Assembly (NCBI GenBank): GCA_905215625.1
Contig: CAJMQQ010000080.1
Location: 1 to 8,646 of the forward strand
Source: an uncultured bacterium
GTDB taxonomy: Bacteria > Bacillota > Clostridia > Lachnospirales > Lachnospiraceae
Length of the DNA stretch: 8,646 bases
Reading direction: 5' to 3'
The notes below the pieces were generated by a model that was not told where the DNA came from, did no database searches, and worked only from the letters and a program-made list of their open reading frames with translations. This document shows, piece by piece, positions 1-6,068 of the stretch. Both the position numbers and the translations under genes were made by a program. Positions within the stretch are counted from its first letter, which is position 1. Each line of letters opens with the position of its first letter.

Positions 1-106
1 TTCTGAGGATATGATGAAGGTTCGTAACCTTGGCCGTAAGTCCTTAGAGGAAGTATTGGCTAAGTTAAAAGAGCTGGGACTTCAGCTCAACCCAAGCGAC
101 GAATAA
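1..106 (+). CDS. rpoA: RNA polymerase alpha subunit, C-terminal fragment
   Basis: Partial gene cut by the window start. The reading frame begins at base 2 and gives 34 residues before TAA at 104-106. The peptide contains MMKVRNLGRKSLEEVLAKL, the conserved end of the alpha C-terminal domain. That helix-hairpin-helix region contacts UP-element DNA and activators, and the NLGRKS segment corresponds to the DNA-contacting loop known in E. coli alpha. The tail LKELGLQLNPSDE is of ordinary length. rplQ follows after a 118-base gap, the usual rpoA-rplQ order, so both probably lie on one transcript from the upstream ribosomal operon. Identification is confident; only the last tenth of the protein is present. 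Confidence 0.95.
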   Translation, partial: SEDMMKVRNLGRKSLEEVLAKLKELGLQLNPSDE

Positions 107-224
107 TAAACAAAGCAGTTTATATTTCTCCGCCTGGACAGAACTAATTTATGGATCAAAAGCACACTGTCAGTAAGACCGAAGAAGCGTGGCAGCGTGT
201 TCCACAAATGGAGGAAAAATTATC

Positions 225-761
225 ATGGCAAAGTATAGAAAGTTAGGCAGAACTTCTGACCAGAGAAAGGCCCTGATCCGCAATCAGGTTACCGCTCTTA
301 TCTACAATGGCAAAATCAGAACCACCGAGGCTAGAGCTAAGGAAATCCGCAAGGTTGCAGAAGGTCTGATTGCTATGGCTGTTAGAGAAAAAGACAACTT
401 TGAGACCGTTAAGGTTACCGCTAAGGTTGCCCGCAAGGACAAAGACGGCAAGAGAGTGAAAGAAGTAGTAGACGGCAAGAAAGTTACCGTATACGATGAA
501 ATTGAGAAGGAAATCAAGAAAGATATGCCTTCCAGATTACATGCTAGAAGACAGATGTTAAAGGTTCTTTACGGAGTAACTGAGGTTCCGACTCAGGCAG
601 CCGGCAGAAAGAAAAACACCAAGTCTGTTGATTTAACTGCAAAGTTATTCGACGAGATCGCTCCAAAGTACACCTCCCGCAACGGTGGTTACACCAGAAT
701 CGTTAAGATTGGTCAGCGTAAGGGCGATGCAGCTATGGAAGTTCTTCTTGAGTTAGTATAA
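225..761 (+). CDS. rplQ: 50S ribosomal protein L17 (long form with internal insertion)
   Basis: Structural protein of the large ribosomal subunit, 178 residues. The N-terminus MAKYRKLGRTSDQRKALIRN and the C-terminus GGYTRIVKIGQRKGDAAMEVLLELV are typical of L17. The start at 225 is chosen because GGAGG at 210-214 lies 10 bases upstream and MAKYRKLGR is the family N-terminus; an in-frame ATG at 189 would add 12 unrelated residues. L17 in Bacillus is about 120 residues. The extra length is a lysine-rich, charged insertion at about residues 54-103, before the conserved LHARRQ (105-110). As far as I know, long L17 forms like this occur in Lachnospiraceae. It follows rpoA and is closed by a terminator at 781-810, so it ends the upstream operon. 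Confidence 0.97.
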   Translation: MAKYRKLGRTSDQRKALIRNQVTALIYNGKIRTTEARAKEIRKVAEGLIAMAVREKDNFETVKVTAKVARKDKDGKRVKEVVDGKKVTVYDEIEKEIKKDMPSRLHARRQMLKVLYGVTEVPTQAAGRKKNTKSVDLTAKLFDEIAPKYTSRNGGYTRIVKIGQRKGDAAMEVLLELV

Positions 762-780
762 TTCAATATGACAATATAAC

Positions 781-810
781 GGGTCACCGCATTTGCGGTG
801 GCCTGTTTTG
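781..810 (+). terminator. Rho-independent terminator after rplQ
   Basis: A 9-bp stem pairs GGTCACCGC (782-790) with GCGGTGGCC (795-803) around an ATTT loop, with one G-T pair. It is followed by TGTTTTG, a short T-rich tail. It lies 20 bases after the rplQ stop and separates the ribosomal operon from the surface-protein genes. Confidence 0.85.
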
Positions 811-862
811 ATAGATGGGTTTTGTATGATATTACCAAAAATTTCCGCACATAAAACAGGGT

Positions 863-878
863 TGACAGAAAAATGTCA
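863..878. promoter_or_regulatory. Short inverted repeat upstream of the first surface-protein promoter
   Basis: TGACA (863-867) and TGTCA (874-878) form a perfect 5-bp dyad with a 6-base A-rich spacer. It is centred about 20 bases upstream of the -35 hexamer, where an activator or repressor could bind. The arms are short and the role is inferred from position only; chance is quite possible. Confidence 0.3.
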
Positions 879-890
879 GAATATTGTAAG

Positions 891-920
891 TTGACGATGC
901 GCCCTGAAAAGCCTTATAAT
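891..920 (+). promoter_or_regulatory. Sigma-A type promoter for the first surface-protein gene
   Basis: TTGACG (891-896) and a perfect TATAAT (915-920) are separated by 18 bases. The expected transcription start, near 927, leaves a leader of only about 20 bases before the ATG at 946, with AAAGGAGG at 931-938 inside it. The hexamer match and spacing make this one of the clearest promoters in the window. A second -35-like TTGACA at 862-867 has no good -10 partner. Confidence 0.8.
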
Positions 921-945
921 AAAGACAGATAAAGGAGGCGGGGAT

Positions 946-2202
946 ATGAGCAAATTACGAAAACTTATTCAAACAATAGTGTTAGTATCACTATTTTCAG
1001 CGGTGCTGGCTCCCACAGTTTGGGCCAGGACAGTTATAAGCAGTTTCGGAGTACACGTTAAGACCAATCTGGAGGCAGGAAGTACGCTGCCGGAGATGGG
1101 TGTTGGCAACAACGGAGACACGAACTACGTATATACGAATTCGTCCAAGTATGATGTAGTGGATGTGCAGTGGTCTACTTCCACAGATAAAACCTTAAAG
1201 ATTGGGGAAACGCCAAAGCTGAAGATTTATCTGGAAGCCGTTGATGACTATTACTTCCGCAGCAGCTATAGTTCCAATAACGTATCCGTAAGCGGAGCAG
1301 ACTTTGTCAGCGCCAAGACCAATGGCGGTCATATGGTGGTAACGGTAAACGCAAGACCGGTTAAGGGAGAATTCGATCCTCCGGCAGACGCTTACTGGGA
1401 TGGTTCCAGAGGCCAGGCCAGATGGGAAGCGCCAGAAGAGCGGTATGCATCCTCTGGAGCATATGACGTTTACTTATATCGGGGCGGCAGTCTGGTCAAG
1501 AAATTAGAAAACTACAAGAAAACTTCCGCAAACTTATATCCATATATGACAAAAAGGGGAACTTATACCTTTAAAGTGCGTACTGTTCCGTCTACCAGCA
1601 GAGAAGAGGATTATGGCAAGAAGAGCGGATGGACGACATCTGATGAACTGTATTTAGACTCCGACGAGGTATCGGACGGCAGCGGCCAGGACATGGAAGA
1701 CGGAAAGACCAATTCCGGCGGTATTACCAATGTAGGCTGGCAGCTCAGCAATGGTTACTGGACCTTCCGTTATCCGGACGGCTCTTACCACAGAAACGGC
1801 TGGCTCAGTGTAGACGGTAAATGGTATCTGTTTGATTCCAATGGACTTATGCTGACTGGCTGGCAGAAAGTCAACAATATCTGGTACTATTTAAGCCCAA
1901 ATGAAGGCGGGCCTTACGGCGCAATGCAGGTAGGCTGGCTTCGGGAAGGCAATGCATGGTACTACTTAAATCCAAACCAGGGTGGTCCGGAAGGCGCAAT
2001 GTGCACCAATTCCTGGATTCAGATCAATGGCAAAACTTATTATGTAAATGCCAATGGCGTTATGGCAGAAGGCTGGAATCAGGTAGGAGGCCAGTGGTAT
2101 TACTTCTATCCAGGCAGCGGTGAAAAAGCAGTCAATACCGTTATTGACGGATTCCCAGTAGATGCCCAGGGCATTTGGCACAGGGAGAGCATGACGCGTT
2201 AA
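946..2202 (+). CDS. Secreted cell-wall-binding repeat protein with FN3-like domain (paralogue 1)
   Basis: A 418-residue exported protein. Residues 1-27 are a signal peptide: SKLRK n-region, a hydrophobic core and a VWA cleavage site. Residues about 30-138 form a beta-rich domain I do not recognise, with VVDVQWS (71-77) and VSGADF (115-120). Residues about 145-237 resemble a fibronectin type III fold (YDVYLYRGG, TYTFKVRTV). An acidic, glycine-rich linker (239-260) leads to about six aromatic cell wall binding repeats (263-399; Trp-Tyr-Tyr cores, GW boundaries). Such repeats are known to bind choline-teichoic acid or glucans; the ligand here is unknown. I see no catalytic domain, sortase motif or membrane anchor. 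AAAGGAGG lies 7 bases before the ATG. The gene has its own promoter and terminator and a paralogue directly downstream. An adhesin, matrix or wall-scaffold role is inference. Automated labels such as 'amidase family' would rest on the repeats alone. Confidence 0.85.
   Translation: MSKLRKLIQTIVLVSLFSAVLAPTVWARTVISSFGVHVKTNLEAGSTLPEMGVGNNGDTNYVYTNSSKYDVVDVQWSTSTDKTLKIGETPKLKIYLEAVDDYYFRSSYSSNNVSVSGADFVSAKTNGGHMVVTVNARPVKGEFDPPADAYWDGSRGQARWEAPEERYASSGAYDVYLYRGGSLVKKLENYKKTSANLYPYMTKRGTYTFKVRTVPSTSREEDYGKKSGWTTSDELYLDSDEVSDGSGQDMEDGKTNSGGITNVGWQLSNGYWTFRYPDGSYHRNGWLSVDGKWYLFDSNGLMLTGWQKVNNIWYYLSPNEGGPYGAMQVGWLREGNAWYYLNPNQGGPEGAMCTNSWIQINGKTYYVNANGVMAEGWNQVGGQWYYFYPGSGEKAVNTVIDGFPVDAQGIWHRESMTR
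1732..2145 (+). repeat. Cell wall binding repeat array in paralogue 1
   Basis: About six tandem protein repeats of 20-26 residues. Units start at residues 263 (degenerate), 286, 306, 331, 357 and 377. The core is W-x-x-x-x-x-x-W-Y-Y followed by a turn and GW. Units 3 and 4 carry an enlarged hairpin with GGPYGAM or GGPEGAM in place of the usual DSNG-type turn. Boundaries are by eye. Confidence 0.75.
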
Positions 2203-2229
2203 AAATTGAATAAACAGAGTCTGATTGCG

Positions 2230-2261
2230 AGGGGACTGCCTTTTATGGCAGTCCTCTTTTT
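2230..2261 (+). terminator. Rho-independent terminator after paralogue 1
   Basis: An 11-bp stem pairs AGGGGACTGCC (2230-2240) with GGCAGTCCTCT (2247-2257) around a TTTTAT loop, with one G-T pair. It runs into a T-tract at 2257-2261. It lies 27 bases after the stop at 2202 and should largely isolate the first surface-protein gene from the second. Confidence 0.9.
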
Positions 2262-2351
2262 GGGATAATCCGGGAAATTTCATAAAAAAAACATATTCTT
2301 ATTGTAAAATGAACTATCTGTGAAATCTATGAAAAGAGAAGAGGTAGGAAA

Positions 2352-3389
2352 ATGAAAAAGTTCAGAAAGACGACAGGTGTATTGTTAGGAATTATGGCGG
2401 CGGCATCCTTATCAATACCTGCATATGCCAGTGTATCCCGGATTTCCATAGAAGTAGAAGACGTAATCAACACAGGGGAAGACCTGCAGGAGCCGGAGAT
2501 AACAGTAAACAGCGGGGATTGTGAAATTGTGGATATTCAGTGGTCAAAAGACACAAAACGGTGGAAAGCCGGTTCAAAAGTAACGGCGACTTTGACCTTA
2601 GAAACGGAAGACAGCTTTAAAAACTCTTATGATGCAGGAAGCTGCAGAGTATCCGGAGCCAATTATTCCAGTTCCTCCAGGACCGATGAACACACGCTGA
2701 AAGTCCGTCTGACCTATATTCCAAGAGCGCAGCTGGGGGAGACCGAACAGGCAGGCTGGAGCAGCACCAGGAATTGTACGGCAGTATGGAAAAAAGTTCC
2801 GTTTGCGACAGCCTATCAGCTTCAGCTTCTCCAAAACGGCGATATTGTGAAAACCCTGACGGTAACGTCCAATTCAGCCGACCTGTCTGAATATATGACT
2901 GAGGAAGCCGAGTATTCTTACCGTGTCAGAGCCATTGGAGAAACGGATGCTGACCGGTATTATCTGTTAAGCGGGGAATACGCAGAGTCAGAAAACATTA
3001 TCCTGGAAGATTTAGGCCAGACAGACGGAGAATGGAAAACCTATCCGGACGGCGAAACCTATCTGCGTGGGGATGGCAGTTCTCCGTCTGCACAGTGGGA
3101 AAAGATAGATGGAAACTGGTATTATTTTGATTCCAATGGCTATAAAACAACGGGCTGGCAGCAGATTGAAAACGAGTGGTATTATCTGGGACAGGATGGC
3201 AAGATGAAGACAGGCTGGCAGGAGGCAGACGGAAACTGGTATTTCCTTGGAGAAGATGGCAGAATGCAGACAGGCTGGATTCAAGGGACGCCCGGAATCT
3301 GGTATTATCTGTATGAGGATGGAAGTATGGCGGTAAATACGGTGATTGACGGCCAGTACCCGGTGGATCAGAATGGACAATGGAAATAA
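2352..3389 (+). CDS. Secreted cell-wall-binding repeat protein with FN3-like domain (paralogue 2)
   Basis: A 345-residue exported protein with the layout of its upstream neighbour. Signal peptide 1-26 (MKKFRK n-region, cleavage after AYA). Unrecognised N-terminal domain about 27-125 with IVDIQWS (59-65) and VSGANY (100-105), matching the paralogue's VVDVQWS and VSGADF. FN3-like domain about 130-218 (AYQLQLLQNGD, EYSYRVRAI, LLSGEYAES). A degenerate repeat holding YPDG (231-234) precedes four regular binding repeats (249-331). The C-terminal AVNTVIDG...PVD...GQW repeats the end of paralogue 1. The N-terminal domains are clearly diverged, so the duplication is probably old. GAGGT (2341-2345) lies 6 bases before the ATG. 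I see no catalytic domain. No clear promoter is visible in the 90 bases upstream and no terminator follows, so read-through into ecfA1 is possible. The surface location is well supported; the function is unknown. Confidence 0.85.
   Translation: MKKFRKTTGVLLGIMAAASLSIPAYASVSRISIEVEDVINTGEDLQEPEITVNSGDCEIVDIQWSKDTKRWKAGSKVTATLTLETEDSFKNSYDAGSCRVSGANYSSSSRTDEHTLKVRLTYIPRAQLGETEQAGWSSTRNCTAVWKKVPFATAYQLQLLQNGDIVKTLTVTSNSADLSEYMTEEAEYSYRVRAIGETDADRYYLLSGEYAESENIILEDLGQTDGEWKTYPDGETYLRGDGSSPSAQWEKIDGNWYYFDSNGYKTTGWQQIENEWYYLGQDGKMKTGWQEADGNWYFLGEDGRMQTGWIQGTPGIWYYLYEDGSMAVNTVIDGQYPVDQNGQWK
3096..3344 (+). repeat. Cell wall binding repeat array in paralogue 2
   Basis: Three regular 20-residue units start at Trp249, Trp269 and Trp289, followed by a longer last unit from Trp309 to about 331. 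Each has a WYY or WYF core, a D/N-G turn and a TGW boundary. They are more uniform than the array in paralogue 1 and lack its enlarged GGPxGAM hairpins. Confidence 0.8.
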
Positions 3390-3402
3390 AAAAGGATGGC
3401 AC

Positions 3403-3431
3403 TTGACTACTGTAAGATTATCTAATAAAAT
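3403..3431 (+). promoter_or_regulatory. Sigma-A type promoter for the ecfA1-ecfA2-ecfT-truA operon
   Basis: TTGACT (3403-3408) and TAAAAT (3426-3431) are separated by the optimal 17 bases. The predicted start is about 40 bases before the ecfA1 ATG. The -35 begins 14 bases after the stop codon of the preceding surface-protein gene, so this restores independent expression of the ECF genes, which commonly lie closer to rplQ in Firmicutes. Confidence 0.7.
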
Positions 3432-3481
3432 GAAACAATGTAACAAGAGGGAAATGGTTCGCTGTATGGGAAAGGACAGAT

Positions 3482-4363
3482 ATGGGAATTATCAAGGCGG
3501 CGCACGTCTTTTTTGATTATATAAAACGAGATGAAGAAGAAAATGAAGAAGAGGTTAACCGGGCGATTGACGATTTAAGTCTGGACATTGAAAAAGGAGA
3601 TTTTGTAGCGATTCTGGGTCACAATGGCTCTGGAAAATCCACGTTTGCAAAGCAGGTAAACGCCCTGCTGATGCCGACAGACGGCACTCTCTGGATTTCC
3701 GATATGAATACCCAGGATGAGGACAAAATCTGGGAAATCCGCAAAAAAACAGGAATGGTTTTCCAGAATCCGGATAATCAGATTATTGGAAATATTGTAG
3801 AAGAAGATGTAGGATTCGGGCCGGAAAATATCGGTGTGCCTACGGATGAAATCTGGAAGCGGGTAGACGATAGTCTGGAAGCAGTAGGCATGACTGCCTA
3901 CCGGAAGCAGTCTCCAAATAAGCTGTCCGGCGGCCAGAAGCAGAGAGTTGCCATTGCGGGAGTAATGGCTATGCGTCCTCAGTGTATTGTGCTGGACGAG
4001 CCGACCGCCATGTTAGACCCCAACGGCCGCAGTGAAGTTATCCGCACGGTAAGGGACTTAAACAAAAAAGAGGGAGTAACGGTTCTTCTGATTACTCACT
4101 ATATGGAAGAAGTAATTCACGCAGACAGGGTAATTGTCATGGATGACGGAAAAATTGTCATGGATGGAACTCCCAGAGAGATTTTTTCCAGAGTAGAAGA
4201 ACTGAAGCGTTACCGTCTGGATGTGCCTCAGGTTACGGAACTGGCCTACGAACTGAAAAAGGCGGGGCTTCCGGTTCCGGATGGGATTTTGACCCGCAGG
4301 GAATTTATAGAGGTTCTTCTTCCGCTGTTTGCAGAAAAATATCCGGATAAGGTAACTTTATAG
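3482..4363 (+). CDS. ecfA1: Energy-coupling factor transporter ATPase EcfA1
   Basis: One of two cytoplasmic ABC ATPases that power group II ECF importers for vitamins and trace nutrients, working with EcfA2, EcfT and exchangeable S components encoded elsewhere. 293 residues. Walker A GHNGSGKST at 46-54, Q-loop Gln95, signature LSGGQ 148-152, Walker B CIVLDEP 168-174, D-loop MLDP 177-180, switch His206. All catalytic features look intact. The C-terminal region (about 235-293) matches the longer ECF ATPases. An acidic stretch, DEEENEEE (17-24), follows the first strand and is more charged than I would expect. The ribosome binding site is modest (AAAGGA, 3471-3476, 5-base gap). First gene of the operon; ecfA2 follows after 39 bases. 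Order in the operon and the MLDP D-loop favour EcfA1. Confidence 0.93.
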   Translation: MGIIKAAHVFFDYIKRDEEENEEEVNRAIDDLSLDIEKGDFVAILGHNGSGKSTFAKQVNALLMPTDGTLWISDMNTQDEDKIWEIRKKTGMVFQNPDNQIIGNIVEEDVGFGPENIGVPTDEIWKRVDDSLEAVGMTAYRKQSPNKLSGGQKQRVAIAGVMAMRPQCIVLDEPTAMLDPNGRSEVIRTVRDLNKKEGVTVLLITHYMEEVIHADRVIVMDDGKIVMDGTPREIFSRVEELKRYRLDVPQVTELAYELKKAGLPVPDGILTRREFIEVLLPLFAEKYPDKVTL

Positions 4364-4402
4364 ACAGGATTTTACAAATAGGATGTTACAGGTGACTACA
4401 GC

Positions 4403-5248
4403 ATGGGAATTAAAGCAGTAAATTTGAATTATATTTATGGTCAGGGAACTGCATTTGAGCAGTACGCTTTAAAAAACGTAAATTTTGAAATACCGGATGG
4501 CCAGTTTATTGGTCTTATCGGTCATACCGGATCCGGAAAATCCACTCTGATCCAGCATTTGAACGGACTTTTAAAAGCAACCAGCGGCGAATTGTACTAC
4601 AATGGAGAAAATATTTACGCACAAGGCTACAATATGCGGGAACTTCGCAGCAAAGTGGGTCTGGTATTCCAGTATCCGGAACACCAGTTATTTGAAGTGG
4701 ATGTATTTTCCGATGTGTGTTTTGGGCCTAAAAATCAGGGACTGCCAAAGGAAGAGATAGAAGACAGGGCAAAGAGGGCATTGAAGGCAGTCGGTTTGGA
4801 TGAGAGTTTCTATACCCAGTCCCCCTTCGAATTGTCCGGCGGCCAGAAACGCCGGGTTGCTATTGCAGGCGTATTGGCCATGGAGCCGGAAGTGCTGATA
4901 TTAGACGAACCGACAGCCGGTCTTGATCCCAAGGGCAGAGACGAGATTTTAGATCAGATTGCCGCCCTTCATAAAGAAAAGGCAATGACCATTATTCTGG
5001 TTTCCCACAGCATGGAAGACATTGCCAGATATGCAGATCGGCTGATGGTAATGAACCATGGGGAAAAAGTGTTTGACGGAACTCCAAAGGAAGTATTTAA
5101 GCATTACCAGGAATTGGAGACCATGGGACTGGCAGCCCCCCAGATTACGTATATTGTACAGGATTTGAGAAAACATGGCGTGGACATTGATGATGAGATT
5201 ACGACTGTAGAAGAAGCGCGCAAAGCGATTTTGGCTCTTTTGGATTAA
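4403..5248 (+). CDS. ecfA2: Energy-coupling factor transporter ATPase EcfA2
   Basis: Second ABC ATPase of the ECF module, expected to form a heterodimer with EcfA1 beneath EcfT. 281 residues. Walker A GHTGSGKST 40-48, Q-loop Gln90, LSGGQ 144-148, Walker B LILDEP 165-170, D-loop GLDP 173-176, switch His202. The motifs are complete, so both sites of the heterodimer should be active. The N-terminal strand is followed by TAFEQYALKNVNFEIPDG, typical of EcfA2. Start: AGGTGA (4390-4395) lies 7 bases before the ATG. ecfT follows after 19 bases. Confidence 0.93.
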   Translation: MGIKAVNLNYIYGQGTAFEQYALKNVNFEIPDGQFIGLIGHTGSGKSTLIQHLNGLLKATSGELYYNGENIYAQGYNMRELRSKVGLVFQYPEHQLFEVDVFSDVCFGPKNQGLPKEEIEDRAKRALKAVGLDESFYTQSPFELSGGQKRRVAIAGVLAMEPEVLILDEPTAGLDPKGRDEILDQIAALHKEKAMTIILVSHSMEDIARYADRLMVMNHGEKVFDGTPKEVFKHYQELETMGLAAPQITYIVQDLRKHGVDIDDEITTVEEARKAILALLD

Positions 5249-5267
5249 GAGCGTATTAGGAGATAAC

Positions 5268-6068
5268 ATGATTAGAGATATTACCATAGGACAATATTAC
5301 CCAACGGATTCCATTGTCCACCGGCTGGATCCCAGAACCAAGCTGGCAGGAACAATGGTGTTTATTATCACCCTGTTTTTATCCAATAATATCTGGGGAT
5401 ATTTGCTGGCAACAGCAGCTTTGGCCGGAACCATCTGGCTGACAAAGGTTCCGTTCCGGTTTATTGTCCGGGGATTAAAAGCAATTGTAGTATTGTTGTT
5501 AATTAGTGTCAGTTTTAACTTATTCCTGACAGATGGAGAAGTCCTGTTCCGGCTGGGATTTTTAAAAATTACCAGAGAGGGTGTAGAGACGGCAGTATTT
5601 ATGGCAGTCCGTCTGATTTATCTGGTAATCGGTTCTTCCCTGATGACATTAACCACGACACCCAATGAACTGACAGATGGTATGGAAAAGGGATTGGGAT
5701 TTTTAAAACGGTTCCATGTGCCGGTCCATGAGATATCCATGATGATGTCTATTGCTCTTCGTTTTATTCCAATTTTAGTAGAAGAGACGGATAAAATTAT
5801 GAAAGCACAGATGGCAAGAGGCGCTGATTTTGAAAGCGGAAATCTGATCCAGAAGGCCAAAGCCATGGTGCCGCTTTTGGTACCGCTGTTTATTTCTGCA
5901 TTCCGCAGGGCAACGGATCTGGCTATGGCCATGGAGGCCCGCTGCTACCGGGGCGGAGAGGGCCGGACCAAGATGAAACCATTAATGTATGCCCGCAGGG
6001 ATAGGATTGCATATGCAGTATTTGCAGCTTATACAGCGCTGGTATTAATATTGAGGATGGCAGTATGA
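5268..6068 (+). CDS. ecfT: Energy-coupling factor transporter transmembrane protein EcfT
   Basis: Integral membrane scaffold that couples the two ATPases to exchangeable substrate-binding S components. 266 residues, usual for the family. Hydrophobic segments lie at about 26-45, 46-58, 66-88, 107-128 and 246-263. The cytoplasmic coupling helices carry the diagnostic motifs ARG (183-185, in QMARGADF) and ARC (224-226, in MEARCYRGG), which dock on the ATPases. The N-terminal HRLDPRTKL is also a family signature. AGGAGAT (5258-5264) lies 3 bases before the ATG. The stop overlaps the truA start by 4 bases (ATGA). No S component is nearby, as expected for the shared housekeeping module. Confidence 0.93.
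   Translation: MIRDITIGQYYPTDSIVHRLDPRTKLAGTMVFIITLFLSNNIWGYLLATAALAGTIWLTKVPFRFIVRGLKAIVVLLLISVSFNLFLTDGEVLFRLGFLKITREGVETAVFMAVRLIYLVIGSSLMTLTTTPNELTDGMEKGLGFLKRFHVPVHEISMMMSIALRFIPILVEETDKIMKAQMARGADFESGNLIQKAKAMVPLLVPLFISAFRRATDLAMAMEARCYRGGEGRTKMKPLMYARRDRIAYAVFAAYTALVLILRMAV

Noticed and set aside
189..224. In-frame upstream ATG extending L17 by 12 residues
   Set aside because: The extension does not resemble L17, and the strong GGAGG at 210-214 is placed for the ATG at 225.
107..224. Regulatory structure between rpoA and rplQ
   Set aside because: Only a 4-bp GTGG/CCAC pairing at 189-205 and no promoter hexamers are visible; it looks like an ordinary intra-operon spacer.
2262..2351. 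Promoter for paralogue 2
   Set aside because: TAAAAT at 2305-2310 has no acceptable -35 at 16-18 bases, and other pairs have poor hexamers or spacing. A promoter probably exists, but I cannot place it.
2998..3446. Long antisense reading frames over the repeat region of paralogue 2
   Set aside because: They mirror the low-complexity repeat codons on the + strand, have no convincing ribosome binding site, and give serine/histidine/proline-rich sequence with no family features.
3432..3481. Riboswitch upstream of ecfA1
   Set aside because: The leader is only about 40 bases with no notable helices, and the shared ECF module is not usually riboswitch-controlled.
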